Counted from the stretch's first letter, positions 1 to 9,359 are shown. The stretch: DNA of 64,000 bases from Phycicoccus duodecadis (GCF_002846495.1 NZ_PJNE01000001.1:372001-436000); one strand, 5' to 3'. Notes: generated by a model from the sequence alone, not told the origin. Numbers and translations are program-made.

Positions 1-1
1 G

Positions 2-784
2 ACCCTCGAGGACCGTGCCACCGAGCGGCTGCGCGAGCGCGGCGTCGACGCCGACGCCGTCGAGTGGGACTCGGCCCGCGACACCGACGGCGTGTGGCAG
101 CTGCTGATGCACTTCGCGGCCGGCGGCCGTCGCCGCACCGCGACCTGGCGCTACGAGCCCCTCGGCGGGTCGGTCTCGGCGTCCAACGACGAGGCCCGTT
201 GGCTCGGCGACGAGGCGTCCTCCGGCTTCATCCCCACCCCCCACCAGGCGGTGGCTGGCCCGGGCACGGTCGACGTGTACGACGTCGACGCCGATGGCGG
301 CCTCGAGCCCACCGACCGGACCCGCCGGCCCGACGAGCCCATCGACCTGATGGCCGCGATGCGCGAGCACAGTGCGCGCGGCCGGCGCTCCCGCCGCCGC
401 CCGTCGCCGGCGCAGACCCCGGGTGAGGACCGTCCCCGCGAGGACGCGCTCCCCATCGAGACGCTCGCGGGCGACCTGTCGAGCGCCGAGCCCCCGCCGG
501 CCAGCCGGGCCCGCAAGCCCGTGGGCGAGCATCTCGACGAGCCGAGCGCGTCGGCCGACCTCGTGGGGGGCTGGCCCGAGGACAGGGACGCCCGCCACGA
601 CCCGCGGCACTCCCGTGACGGCCGCGCTGACGGTGGCACCCGCGAGGCGCAGGGTGGCACGGCGTCGGCCCAGGACCCCGGCCGCGACGCCGGCACCCGC
701 ACGGGTGGCTCGCGACGCGGCCGACCGAGCGTCCCCAGCTGGGACGACATCGTGTTCGGCACCAAGGGCTCCGGCCCCGCCTGA
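2..784 (+). CDS. sepH: Septation protein SepH (5' partial)
   Basis: The reading frame is open from base 2, so the N-terminus lies outside the window; 260 residues are visible. SepH is an actinobacterial division protein that stimulates FtsZ assembly. The first 65 or so residues match the end of the DUF3071 domain, with the typical run 'RTATWRYEPL' and 'DDEARWL'-like text (here NDEARWLGDE). A long disordered charged linker follows, and the C-terminus carries the conserved SepH tail (VPSWDDIVFG). The DUF3071 helix-turn-helix part would lie upstream. It ends just before a convergent thymidine kinase gene. The family call is firm from the two conserved ends; the start cannot be seen. Confidence 0.9.
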   Translation, partial: TLEDRATERLRERGVDADAVEWDSARDTDGVWQLLMHFAAGGRRRTATWRYEPLGGSVSASNDEARWLGDEASSGFIPTPHQAVAGPGTVDVYDVDADGGLEPTDRTRRPDEPIDLMAAMREHSARGRRSRRRPSPAQTPGEDRPREDALPIETLAGDLSSAEPPPASRARKPVGEHLDEPSASADLVGGWPEDRDARHDPRHSRDGRADGGTREAQGGTASAQDPGRDAGTRTGGSRRGRPSVPSWDDIVFGTKGSGPA

Positions 785-804
785 GGGCCGCCGACGCGTC
801 CCCC

Positions 805-1482
805 TCAGCGGCGCGGTGGCACCGGGCAGGCGTCGAGGTCGAACGGCAGCGTGTCGGGCGACGGTGACGCGGCGCGGGCGGCGTGGCTGTTCATCCGCCG
901 CATGTGGTGGCGCCGGCACAGCACCTCGTACTCGACGACCCCCTCGGTGGCGGTGGCGGTGTCCCCCACCACGACCTGCTCCCCCTCGACCACCATGACG
1001 CCGTCGACGATGCGCGCGTTGTGCGTGGCGCGCCGCCCGCACCAGCACAGCGCCTCGACCTGGAGCACCTCGACCCGGTCGGCCAGCTCGACCAGCCGGC
1101 GCGACCCCGGGAACAGCTCGGTGCGGAAGTCGGCCGTGATGCCGAAGGCGGTGACGTCGATGCCGAGCTCGTCGACGAGGCGGGCCAGCTGCTCGACCTG
1201 ACGGGGCGTGTAGAACTGCGCCTCGTCGCAGATGACGTAGTCGACGCGGGCCCCGGCCGTGAGGCAGTCGACGACGACGTCCCAGAAGTCCAGCGCGTCG
1301 TCGACCTCGACCGCCTCGGTCTCGAGCCCGAGGCGCGAGGAGAGCACCGACTGCCCGGCCCGGTCGAACTTGGTGAAGATCAGCCCCTCGCGGTCACGGG
1401 CCCGCTGGTTGTGGTCGATCTGCAGCGCGAGGGTCGACTTGCCGCAGTCCATCGTTCCGGAGAAGAAGACCAGGTCCGCCAC
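805..1482 (-). CDS. tdk: Thymidine kinase
   Basis: Phosphorylates thymidine to dTMP in the cytosolic salvage pathway. The 225-residue protein has the P-loop GTMDCGKST at residues 9-17, the DEAQF motif at 86-90 with the likely catalytic Glu87, and paired cysteines (CWC, then CRRHH near the C-terminus) that fit the zinc lasso of type II thymidine kinases. The GTG start at 1482 is chosen because the family begins just before the first beta strand (ADLVFFSG); upstream in-frame sequence is only a shadow of the neighbour. It lies 11 nt after the stop of the phosphodiesterase-like gene in the same direction, so the two are probably co-transcribed. Confidence 0.93.
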   Translation of the reverse strand: MADLVFFSGTMDCGKSTLALQIDHNQRARDREGLIFTKFDRAGQSVLSSRLGLETEAVEVDDALDFWDVVVDCLTAGARVDYVICDEAQFYTPRQVEQLARLVDELGIDVTAFGITADFRTELFPGSRRLVELADRVEVLQVEALCWCGRRATHNARIVDGVMVVEGEQVVVGDTATATEGVVEYEVLCRRHHMRRMNSHAARAASPSPDTLPFDLDACPVPPRR

Positions 1483-1493
1483 GAGCAGGCAGC

Positions 1494-2645
1494 CTAGGCG
1501 ACGCGCGCGGGCACGTGGACGACCGGCACCTCGAGCTCCTCGCCGGAGAGCGCGCCGTGCATCCCGCGCAGGGCGAGGAGCTGCGGACGCATCCGGCCGG
1601 AGTCGACGACGGTGAAGTCGCCTCCGGACACCACGACGAGGTCGCCGATGCGGGCGCGGTGCTCGGGCGCGACGACGCCGAACAGGCCCGCGGCCACCGC
1701 CTCGTCGCGGCGACCGACCCAGGCCCGGTCGCCGAGCACCGCTGACCAGGCAGCGGCCACGTCGGCGACGGCCCCCTCCTCGCAGTAGACGTGGGTGGTG
1801 CGCGGCTCCCCGCCGAGGTGGCGCACGCCCACCCGCAGTGAGGGCTCGTCGGCGACGTCGAGGCGGGTCTCGTGGGGGCACGCCAGCATCCCGTGGTCGG
1901 CGGTGACCGTGAGCGAGGCGTCGTCGGGCAGCCCCGCGGCGAGGCACGCGAGCTCGCGGTCGACGGCCTCGAGCTCGGCGGTCCACTCGAGCGACTCGGG
2001 GCCGTGCACGTGGCCGAGCTTGTCGACCTCGCCCCAGTACAGGTAGACGAGCCCGCGTGGCGTCGCCCGCACCGCCGCCAGCGCGGCGTCGACCCGGGCC
2101 GGCAGCGACTCGGCCGCCGCGAACCGCCCGCCCCGCAGCGCCGCCTGGGTCAGCCCCGAGCCGTCGAAGAAGCCGGGGCCGATCCGCACCACGCCGAGCC
2201 CGGCCGCGGCGGCGCGCTCGAACCACGTGGTGCGGGGCTGCCAGCGCTCGGGCACGGGGCCGTCCTCCCAGGACAGCTCGTTGAAGACCTGGTCGCGGGC
2301 CGGGTCGAGCACCTCGTAGCCCAGCATGCCGTGGGTGCCGGGGTGCGAGCCGGTGCCGAAGGACCCCATCGAGGTCGCGGTGGTCGACGGGAAGCCCGAC
2401 ACGAGGGTGCGGGTGCCGGTGACCTGCGCGCGCAGCCACGGGGCGTGCCCCAGCCGGCGGCCGAGCTGGCGGGCCCCCAGACCGTCGACCAGCACGACCA
2501 CGCCGCGGCGGGCGGCCGGCAGCGCCAGCGGCCCCGCCCAGGCCGCAGCGCCCGCGACCGACGGCACCCCCAGGCTCGCGCAGACGCTGGGCAGCACGTC
2601 GGCCAGGCTGCCCGAGGCGTAGTCGGGCGCGGCGGGCCCCTCCAC
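1494..2645 (-). CDS. Alkaline phosphatase superfamily protein (nucleotide pyrophosphatase/phosphodiesterase-like)
   Basis: 383 residues, the usual length of the actinobacterial family. A metal-dependent phosphomonoesterase or phosphodiesterase fold is shown by VLVDGLG (Asp54, metal ligand), the nucleophile motif FPSTTATS (Thr88 or Thr89) and the later metal motif TADHGM with a downstream HETR. No signal peptide or membrane segment is seen, so it is probably cytosolic; the substrate cannot be told. It sits 5 nt after the DUF5998 gene and just before tdk, a conserved actinobacterial neighbourhood. Family assignment is good; a specific reaction is not supported. Confidence 0.85.
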   Translation of the reverse strand: MEGPAAPDYASGSLADVLPSVCASLGVPSVAGAAAWAGPLALPAARRGVVVLVDGLGARQLGRRLGHAPWLRAQVTGTRTLVSGFPSTTATSMGSFGTGSHPGTHGMLGYEVLDPARDQVFNELSWEDGPVPERWQPRTTWFERAAAAGLGVVRIGPGFFDGSGLTQAALRGGRFAAAESLPARVDAALAAVRATPRGLVYLYWGEVDKLGHVHGPESLEWTAELEAVDRELACLAAGLPDDASLTVTADHGMLACPHETRLDVADEPSLRVGVRHLGGEPRTTHVYCEEGAVADVAAAWSAVLGDRAWVGRRDEAVAAGLFGVVAPEHRARIGDLVVVSGGDFTVVDSGRMRPQLLALRGMHGALSGEELEVPVVHVPARVA

Positions 2646-2650
2646 CCGGG

Positions 2651-3241
2651 TCAGCCCTGGCCGATCGCGGCGGACAGGTCGCGGGCGAACGACAGGGCGC
2701 CCGCCAGCTTGTCGTCACCGTCGGCCGCGGCCGAGATGCGCAGCGCGATGTCGTCGCCGGTGATGGTGCCCTCGTACCCGTGGTCGGCGTCGCAGTCCGG
2801 GTCGGCGCACGAGGCCGGCACCAGGTCGACCCGGGCGACGGTTCCCCACCCGAGGGTCAGGGTGATCTCGCGGCCCAGGCTGCCCGGCACGTAGGCCTCG
2901 GGGTTCTCGACGACGTGGGTGAGCATGACGCCCTTGACCGCCGAGAGCGGGATGGCCTCGGTGGTCGCGGTGGCGACCTCCTGCGGGGCGGGCGGCTCGT
3001 CGGCGTGGTCGTCGGCGTGGGCGATGACCAGGCGGGTGGGGGTGAGGACCAGCACGGTGATGTGGCGGCGCACGACGTCGCGGTCGAACGTGGTCTCGAG
3101 GTGCACCAGGTGGTTGTCGAGCTGCTCGCCGGCCAGCGCCGCCGACACCACGTCGGCCACCAGGGCCGGGTAGTAACCGGCCCGGTCGATGGACGCGAGG
3201 AGGTCCTGGGGCAGGACGGGGGCGTGGTGCGCACGGCTCAT
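2651..3241 (-). CDS. DUF5998 family protein
   Basis: 196-residue conserved actinobacterial protein of unknown function. It starts with a short helix-rich part (LPQDLLASIDRAGYYPALVADVV) and continues with a beta-rich half that resembles a lipid- or ligand-binding fold (VLVLTPTRLVIAHADDH, then LTLGWGTVARVDLVPASC). A Cys-Asp-rich turn (CADPDCDADHGYEG) is a typical signature of the family. No signal peptide or membrane helix is visible. The ATG at 3241 is used; another ATG three codons upstream (3250) is possible. It is the first gene of a minus-strand run with the phosphatase-like gene and tdk. Function unknown. Confidence 0.8.
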   Translation of the reverse strand: MSRAHHAPVLPQDLLASIDRAGYYPALVADVVSAALAGEQLDNHLVHLETTFDRDVVRRHITVLVLTPTRLVIAHADDHADEPPAPQEVATATTEAIPLSAVKGVMLTHVVENPEAYVPGSLGREITLTLGWGTVARVDLVPASCADPDCDADHGYEGTITGDDIALRISAAADGDDKLAGALSFARDLSAAIGQG

Positions 3242-3278
3242 GCCGCCCATTGTGCCGTCCCGCACCGACGGGCGGCGC

Positions 3279-5945
3279 TCACGTGAGCGACCGGCGCCCG
3301 GGGTCGATGCGGCGGGGGGCGGGGGCCAGGGTGATCTCGGCGCCGAGGACCTCGACCCCACCGGGGTGGGCGTTGACCGGGTTCAGCACCAGCGAGGCGA
3401 TCTCGGGCATGTCGTCGGCGAGCACCGACACCCGGGCGATGAGGTCGGCGAGCGCGGCCCGGTGCACGGGGGTCTGGCCGCGGTAGCCGTGCAGCACGGG
3501 GGCCGCCTTGATCGACGAGATGAGCTCGGAGACGGTGACGTCGGTGAGCGGTGGGATGCGGTGCGCGACGTCGTCGAGCAGCTCGGTGGGCAGGCCCGCC
3601 ACCGAGAAGCCGATGACCGGCCCGAACAGCGGGTCCTCGTCGGAGGTGACGACGCACGGCACGCCGGGGCTCGCCATCCGCTGCACCACGAAGCGGTCGG
3701 CCTGCAGCGGCGCGAGGTGCTCGCTGAGGGAGGCCCAGGCGGAGCGCACCGACGACGGGTCGCCGAGGTCGACCCGCACCCCGCTGCTGCCGCCCTGGTG
3801 GCGCACCATCGGCGAGACGGACTTCAGGACCACCGGCCACCCGAGCCGCTCCGCCGCCTCGACGGCCTCGTCGGCGGACGCGACCTCGTGCTGCCCCCAC
3901 ACCTGCACCCCGTACGCGGCCAGCAGCGCGGTGCACTCGTCGTGGGTGAGCCGCCGGCCCTCGGGCGTCACCGACAGCACGGTGCCCACGACGTCCTCGG
4001 CGATGCGGCGGTTGATGCCGACCGGCGCCACCGGGGTGCCCTGGTCGCGGTGGCGCCACTCGCCGTAGCGGGTGGCCGCGGCCAGGGCCCGCACCGCGTC
4101 CTCCGGCATCGTGTAGACGGGGATGGCGCGGGTCGAGCCACCGGTGCCCTTGACCGAGGCGTGCCCGTCGTCGACCCCCCGCAGCCCCAGGAAGGTCGCC
4201 ACGCAGGGCTTGTCGGCGCCGTCGGCGGCGCCCCGCACGGCAGCGGCCACATCGGCGTCGCCGGTGGCCAGCGGCGGGATGAAGCCGGTGAGCACCGAGT
4301 CGACGCGGTCGTCGGCGAACGCGGCGTCCAGGGCGGTGCGGAAGTCCTCGGCCGTCGCCTCGCTGGGCAGCGTGACCGGGCCGTGGGTGACGGTGAGCCC
4401 CCAGCTGGTGCAGGCGTCGGCGGTCAGGGCGCCCAGCGCGTCGGAGTTGACGACCACCGCCACCCGCGAGCCCCGCGGCAGGGGCTGGTGCACGACGATC
4501 TGGGCGACGTCGAAGAGCTGGTGGACGTTCTCGACCCGGATGACGCCGGCCTGCTTGAGCATCGCCGCGAACACCTCGGGCCGGGCCTGGGTCTCGCGCA
4601 CGGTGTGCCCCGGCGGGACCCCGAAGCGCGACACCCCGGACTTCACGACGATGACCGGCTTGATGAGCGCCAGCTTGCGGGCGATCCGCGAGAACTTGCG
4701 TGGGTTGCCCATCGACTCCAGGTAGAGCCCGACGGCGTCGGTGGAGTCGTCGTCGATCCAGTACTGCATGAAGTCGTTGCCCGAGACGTCGGCCCGGTTG
4801 CCGGCCGAGCCGAAGGTCGAGATGCCGAGGTTGCGCCGCGCGGCCGAGGCCAGCACCGCGATGCCCAGGGCGCCCGACTGCGAGAAGAGGCCGAGCCGCC
4901 CGGGCGGGGGCAGGGTGGGCGCCAGCGAGGCGTTGAGGCGCACATCGGGGTCGTTGTTGATGATCCCGAAAGAGTTGGGCCCGATGACCCGCATCCCGGC
5001 CCCGCGGGCCCGCCGGACCAGCTCGGCCTGGCGCACCTCGCCCTCCGGCCCGGACTCGGCGAACCCCGACGACACCACGAGCAGCGCCTTGACACCCTTC
5101 TCGGCGCACTCGTCGACGACGCCGAGGACGGCCGCGGCCGGTACCGCCACGATCGCGAGGTCGACCTCGCCCGGCACGTCGACCACCGAGGCGTAGGCGG
5201 GCAGCCGGCGCAGGGTGCGGCTCCTGGGGTTGACCGGCACCAGGCGGCCGGTGAAGCCCGAGGCGATCACCCGGTCGAGGAGCTGGCCGCCGAAGGTGTG
5301 GTGGTCGCGGCTGGCCCCGATGACGGCGATGGTGCGCGGGTTCAGCACCACCCGCAGGCTCTGGGCCTCGGCGCGGTGCTCGCGGCTCATCTCGACGGCG
5401 CGGGAGCGGTCGGTGGGCTCGATGTCGAAGCCGACCTCGACGACGCCGTCCTCGACGCGGCGGGTGACCTCGTAGCCGGCGTCGGAGAAGACCGCCAGCA
5501 TCTTGCGGTTCTGCGGCAGGACCTCGGCGATGAAGCGGGTGATGCCGAGGTCGCGGGCGATGGCGGCCAGGTGCTCGAGCAGGACCGAGCCGATGCCCTT
5601 GCCCTGGTAGTGGTCGCTGATGTTGAAGGCGACCTCGGCGCTGCGGCCGTCGAGCCGGTCGAAGCGGCCGATGCCGATGATCTCCTCACGCATCGTGACC
5701 ACCAGCGCGACCCGGTCGACGTAGTCGACGTGGGTGAAGCGGTGCACGTCGGCGTCGCTGAGCCGGCGCAGCGGGGCGAAGAAACGCAGGTAGATGGACT
5801 CGGCCGACTGCGCGGCGTGGAAGCGGTGGATGCCGTCGGTGTCGTCGGGGCGGATCGGGCGCAGGCCGGCGACCGTCCCGTCGCGCAGGACGACGTCGGC
5901 CTCCCACTGCACCGGGTAACCCGGGGGGAGCGTGCCCTCCACCAT
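3279..5945 (-). CDS. GNAT-acyl-CoA synthetase-like protein lysine acetyltransferase (Pat type)
   Basis: 888-residue multidomain protein. Residues about 22-170 are a GNAT acetyltransferase with the acetyl-CoA loop QGKGIGS at 114-120. The remainder resembles NDP-forming acyl-CoA synthetases: a CoA-binding Rossmann part (VIGASRDHHTFGG), a ligase segment (VIGPNSFGI, SQSGALG, GHTVRET with the position of the phospho-His) and a C-terminal ATP-grasp-like domain. The order GNAT first, synthetase-like second, is that described for Streptomyces PatA-type enzymes, which acetylate acyl-CoA synthetases; Salmonella Pat has the reverse order. ATG at 5945 follows a weak purine-rich stretch; an upstream shadow start was discarded. 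Divergent from the nitroreductase gene, sharing a 64-nt promoter region. Confidence 0.87.
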   Translation of the reverse strand: MVEGTLPPGYPVQWEADVVLRDGTVAGLRPIRPDDTDGIHRFHAAQSAESIYLRFFAPLRRLSDADVHRFTHVDYVDRVALVVTMREEIIGIGRFDRLDGRSAEVAFNISDHYQGKGIGSVLLEHLAAIARDLGITRFIAEVLPQNRKMLAVFSDAGYEVTRRVEDGVVEVGFDIEPTDRSRAVEMSREHRAEAQSLRVVLNPRTIAVIGASRDHHTFGGQLLDRVIASGFTGRLVPVNPRSRTLRRLPAYASVVDVPGEVDLAIVAVPAAAVLGVVDECAEKGVKALLVVSSGFAESGPEGEVRQAELVRRARGAGMRVIGPNSFGIINNDPDVRLNASLAPTLPPPGRLGLFSQSGALGIAVLASAARRNLGISTFGSAGNRADVSGNDFMQYWIDDDSTDAVGLYLESMGNPRKFSRIARKLALIKPVIVVKSGVSRFGVPPGHTVRETQARPEVFAAMLKQAGVIRVENVHQLFDVAQIVVHQPLPRGSRVAVVVNSDALGALTADACTSWGLTVTHGPVTLPSEATAEDFRTALDAAFADDRVDSVLTGFIPPLATGDADVAAAVRGAADGADKPCVATFLGLRGVDDGHASVKGTGGSTRAIPVYTMPEDAVRALAAATRYGEWRHRDQGTPVAPVGINRRIAEDVVGTVLSVTPEGRRLTHDECTALLAAYGVQVWGQHEVASADEAVEAAERLGWPVVLKSVSPMVRHQGGSSGVRVDLGDPSSVRSAWASLSEHLAPLQADRFVVQRMASPGVPCVVTSDEDPLFGPVIGFSVAGLPTELLDDVAHRIPPLTDVTVSELISSIKAAPVLHGYRGQTPVHRAALADLIARVSVLADDMPEIASLVLNPVNAHPGGVEVLGAEITLAPAPRRIDPGRRSLT

Positions 5946-6009
5946 GGCGCCATCCTGCCATCCGGCGGGGCCGGGCGCAGGACCGGAGGGGGGCGGGCAC
6001 ACTGGCCCC

Positions 6010-6624
6010 GTGGAGCTACGTGAGGCGGTGCGGCGGCGGCGGATGGTGCGCCGGTTCGACCCCGCGCGCCCGGTACCCGAAGAGGTCGTGCGCGACCTGC
6101 TCGGCCTGGCCGTGCGGGCCCCGAGCGCGGGGTTCAGCCAGGGGTGGGACTTCGTCGTCCTGCTCGACCCCGCCGACCGCGCGCGGTTCTGGGGCGCGGC
6201 CTCGGGCGGGGGCCCCGGCGACGCGTGGCTGCGCGGGGTCTCGGCCGCCCCCGCGCTCGTGCTCTGCCTCTCGGACCCCGACGCGTACCTCGACCGCTAC
6301 GCGGAGCCCGACAAGGGCTGGGTCGACCGCTCCCCCGACCGCTGGCCGGTGCCGTACTGGGACACCGACACCGCGATGGCCGCGATGGTGCTGCTCCTCG
6401 GCGCCGAGGACGCCGGGCTCGGTGCGCTGTTCTTCGGGGTCCCGGCGCCCCGGCACGACGCCGTACGGGAGGCGCTCGGCATCCCGGCCGGCCGACGGCT
6501 GGTCGGCGTGGTGGCGCTCGGGCACGAGGCGGTGCGCACCTCCGGCTCGGCCCGGACCCGCGCCCGGCGGCCGCTGGCCGACGTCGTGCACCTCGGGCGC
6601 TTCGGGGTGTCGGTGCGGCCCTGA
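6010..6624 (+). CDS. Nitroreductase family protein
   Basis: 204-residue FMN-dependent oxidoreductase of the nitroreductase fold. The N-terminus LREAVRRRRMVRRFDPARPVP carries the arginine cluster that binds FMN phosphate, and APSAGFSQ is the usual flavin-contact helix. The C-terminal GHEAVRTSGSARTRARRPL segment is typical of the family. The GTG at 6010 gives the expected start; 5' extension would run into the divergent acetyltransferase promoter. The physiological substrate is unknown. No partner gene; the downstream topoisomerase gene begins 113 nt later. Confidence 0.86.
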   Translation: MELREAVRRRRMVRRFDPARPVPEEVVRDLLGLAVRAPSAGFSQGWDFVVLLDPADRARFWGAASGGGPGDAWLRGVSAAPALVLCLSDPDAYLDRYAEPDKGWVDRSPDRWPVPYWDTDTAMAAMVLLLGAEDAGLGALFFGVPAPRHDAVREALGIPAGRRLVGVVALGHEAVRTSGSARTRARRPLADVVHLGRFGVSVRP

Positions 6625-6737
6625 CCCGGCCGGGTGTGGAAGATGGACGCAGCCGGGATCCCGCGCCCCGGCTCCCCCGCAGCCCGCCGCATCCCGCCGC
6701 ATCCGCCCGGCGCCGACCGAAGGACCCGCTCGCCCCC

Positions 6738-9179
6738 ATGGCCACGCGCAGCACCACCCCTCCGCCCGAGGACTTCACCGAGCGGATCGTCGACATCGAC
6801 GTCGAGGAGGAGATGCGCAGCGCGTTCCTCGAGTATTCCTACAGCGTCATCTACAGCCGCGCGCTGCCCGACGCCCGCGACGGCCTGAAGCCGGTGCAGC
6901 GGCGCATCCTCTTCGGCATGTCCGAGCTGGGCCTGCGCCCCGAGCGCCCGCACGTCAAGTGCAGCCGCGTCGTCGGCGAGGTCATGGGCAAGTACCACCC
7001 CCACGGTGACCAGGCCATCTACGACGCCCTCGTGCGCCTCGCGCAGCCGTTCACGATGCGCCTGCCGCTGGTCGACGGCCACGGCAACTTCGGCTCCCTC
7101 GACGACGGCCCGGCCGCCTCGCGCTACACCGAGGCCCGGATGGCCCCGGCCGCGCTGCTCATGGTCACCGCGCTCGACGAGGACACCGTCGACTTCGTCC
7201 CGAACTACGACGACTCCCTCACCCAGCCCGGCGTGCTGCCGGCGGCGTTCCCCAACCTCCTGGTCAACGGCACCAGCGGCATCGCGGTCGGGATGGCCAC
7301 CAACATGGCCCCGCACAACCTGGTCGAGGTCATCGGGGCCGCGCGCCACCTCATCGACCACCCCGACTGCTCGCTCGACGACCTGATGAAGTTCGTCCCC
7401 GGCCCCGACCTGCCCGGCGGCGGCCGCATCGTCGGGCTCGACGGCATCCGCGACGCCTACCTCACCGGCCGCGGCAGCTTCCGCACCCGCGCCACCGCGC
7501 GCGTCGAGAAGGTCACCGCCCGCCGGATGGGCATCACGGTCACCGAGCTGCCCTACCTGATCGGCCCCGAGAAGGTCATCGAGCGGGTCAAGACGCTGGT
7601 GCAGAACAAGAAGCTCCAGGGCATCAGCGACGTCAAGGACCTCACCGACCGCAAGAACGGCCTGCGTCTGGTCTTCGAGATCAAGAACGGCTTCAACCCC
7701 GACGCCGTGCTCGAGCAGCTCTACAAGCTGACGCCGATGGAGGACTCCTTCGGCATCAACAACGTCGCCCTCGTCGACGGCCAGCCCCGCACCCTGGGCC
7801 TGAAGGAGCTGCTGCGGGTCTACGTCGACTTCCGCGTCGACGTCGTCCGCCGGCGGACCGCGTTCCGGCTGGCCAAGCGGCAAGCGCGCCTGCACCTGGT
7901 CGAGGGGCTGCTCATCGCGATCCTCGACATCGACGAGGTCATCCAGCTCATCCGGGCCAGCGACGACGCCGCCGCCGCCAAGGAGCGGCTGATGTCGGTG
8001 TTCGACCTCTCCGACGCGCAGGCCGAGTACATCCTCGAGCTCCAGCTGCGCCGGCTCACGCGCTTCTCGCGCATCGAGCTCGAGGCCGAGCGCGACGAGC
8101 TGCGCCGCCAGATCGCCGAGCTCGAGGCGATCCTGGCCGACGAGAAGCTGCTGCGCCGCACCGTCTCCACCGAGCTCGCCGACGTCGCCAAGGCCCACGG
8201 CACGCCGCGGCGCACCGTGCTGCTGGAGTCGGCGGGCACGCCCCTCACCGCGACCACCCCGCTCGAGGTCGCCGACGACCCGTGCTGGGTGTTGCTGTCC
8301 TCGACCGGGCTGCTGGCCCGCACCTCCGACGCCGACCCGGTGCCGGCCGACGGCCCACGCGCCAAGCACGACGCCATCATCGGGGCCGTGCGCACCACCG
8401 CCCGCGGCGAGTTCGGGCTGGTCACCTCGTTCGGGCGGATGGTGCGGCTGTCGGCCCTGGAGCTGCCCACCCTCCCGCCGCTCGGGGGCGCACCCAGCCT
8501 CTCCGGTGGCGCCCCGCTGGCGGTCTTCGTCGACCTGCCCCGCGGCGAGGAGCCGCTGACCATCGTGCCGCTCGACCCCGACGGCCCCGGGGTCGCTCTC
8601 GGGACGGCGCAGGGCGTCGTCAAGCGGGTCACCCCCGACTACCCCGGACGCTCCGACTGGGAGGCCGTCTCGCTCAAGGACGGCGACCGGGTCGTGGGCG
8701 CCGTGGCGCTGCGCGACGGTACCGAGGACCTGGTCTTCGTCACCAGCGACGCCCAGCTGCTGCGCTTCCCGGCCTCGGCCGTGCGCCCCCAGGGTCGCTC
8801 CGCGGGTGGGATGGCGGGGGTGCGGCTCGCGCCCGGTGCCACGGTCGCGTTCTTCGGGGCCGTCGACCCCGCCGCCGAGAACGTCGTCGTCACCTCGGCG
8901 GGCTCGTCCGACGCACTGCCCGGCACCCAGCCCGGGTCCCTCAAGGTGACCCCGTACAGCGAGTACCCCGCCAAGGGCCGCGCCACCGGCGGCGTTCGCG
9001 CGCACCGGTTCCTGCGCGGCGAGGACGCTCTCGTGCTGGCGTGGGTCGGCGCGCTGCCCGCGCGGGCCTCGGGCGCCGGCGGGGTGGCCCTCGAGCTGCC
9101 CCAGGCCACCGGCCGCCGCGACGGCTCGGGCGTCGCCCACGGGGCCGTGATCGCCGGCATCGGCGCGCCCGTCCGCTGA
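6738..9179 (+). CDS. parC: Type IIA DNA topoisomerase subunit A (ParC/second GyrA)
   Basis: 813 residues. Breaks and rejoins the DNA strand in topoisomerase IV-like enzymes. The start ATG at 6738 is followed by the conserved EYSYSVIYSRALPDARDGLKP region; the active-site tyrosine is Tyr130 in AASRYTEARM. Winged-helix, tower and coiled-coil regions follow, then a C-terminal DNA-wrapping beta-pinwheel (about 500-813) whose blades are rather degenerate; a canonical GyrA box (QRRGGKG-like) is not visible, which fits ParC better than GyrA. The B subunit is at 15576-17702 on the other strand. Actinobacteria often have this second pair besides gyrAB. A small hairpin follows the stop. Confidence 0.9.
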   Translation: MATRSTTPPPEDFTERIVDIDVEEEMRSAFLEYSYSVIYSRALPDARDGLKPVQRRILFGMSELGLRPERPHVKCSRVVGEVMGKYHPHGDQAIYDALVRLAQPFTMRLPLVDGHGNFGSLDDGPAASRYTEARMAPAALLMVTALDEDTVDFVPNYDDSLTQPGVLPAAFPNLLVNGTSGIAVGMATNMAPHNLVEVIGAARHLIDHPDCSLDDLMKFVPGPDLPGGGRIVGLDGIRDAYLTGRGSFRTRATARVEKVTARRMGITVTELPYLIGPEKVIERVKTLVQNKKLQGISDVKDLTDRKNGLRLVFEIKNGFNPDAVLEQLYKLTPMEDSFGINNVALVDGQPRTLGLKELLRVYVDFRVDVVRRRTAFRLAKRQARLHLVEGLLIAILDIDEVIQLIRASDDAAAAKERLMSVFDLSDAQAEYILELQLRRLTRFSRIELEAERDELRRQIAELEAILADEKLLRRTVSTELADVAKAHGTPRRTVLLESAGTPLTATTPLEVADDPCWVLLSSTGLLARTSDADPVPADGPRAKHDAIIGAVRTTARGEFGLVTSFGRMVRLSALELPTLPPLGGAPSLSGGAPLAVFVDLPRGEEPLTIVPLDPDGPGVALGTAQGVVKRVTPDYPGRSDWEAVSLKDGDRVVGAVALRDGTEDLVFVTSDAQLLRFPASAVRPQGRSAGGMAGVRLAPGATVAFFGAVDPAAENVVVTSAGSSDALPGTQPGSLKVTPYSEYPAKGRATGGVRAHRFLRGEDALVLAWVGALPARASGAGGVALELPQATGRRDGSGVAHGAVIAGIGAPVR

Positions 9180-9196
9180 GCCGGGGACTCGCCCCG

Positions 9197-9215
9197 CGCG
9201 GCCGGAAGGGCCGCG
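9197..9215 (+). terminator. Weak hairpin after parC
   Basis: CGCGGCC and GGCCGCG form a perfect 7-bp stem with a 5-nt loop, 18 nt after the parC stop. There is no T tract, as is common in high-GC actinobacteria, so a role as terminator is an inference. Confidence 0.35.
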
Positions 9216-9292
9216 TGGCCGGCATCCGGCGCGGCCGTCGCTCGAGGCAGGGGTTCGCCGGCGAGACCCCGGCTCGCAACCCTTGCTCCGCG

Positions 9293-9316
9293 GGCTTTTC
9301 GGGGTGACCCCGAAAA
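9293..9316 (+). repeat. Palindromic intergenic repeat, copy 1
   Basis: Contains arms TTTTCGGGG and CCCCGAAAA around TGA. The 24 bases from 9293 to 9316 are identical to 56374-56397. Both copies lie between two plus-strand genes and are followed by a similar GGGAGG-type stretch. Upstream of this copy GCGAG/CTCGC gives a small extra stem at about 9261-9277. Confidence 0.7.
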
Positions 9317-9359
9317 ACCGGGAGGTCAGCGGGGGTGGGTCCGGGGCGCTGCGGCCGTG

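Noticed and set aside
3189..6023. 944-codon plus-strand frame opposite the acetyltransferase gene
   Set aside because: Antisense shadow; repetitive Gly/Arg/Asp/His composition typical of such frames.
6297..9140. 947-codon minus-strand frame opposite parC
   Set aside because: Antisense shadow of a highly conserved topoisomerase gene; no domains and no ribosome-binding site.
6738..9179. Naming the A subunit as the main GyrA
   Set aside because: A canonical GyrA box is not seen and the B subunit is not adjacent upstream near recF/dnaN; the neighbourhood matches the second actinobacterial topoisomerase pair.
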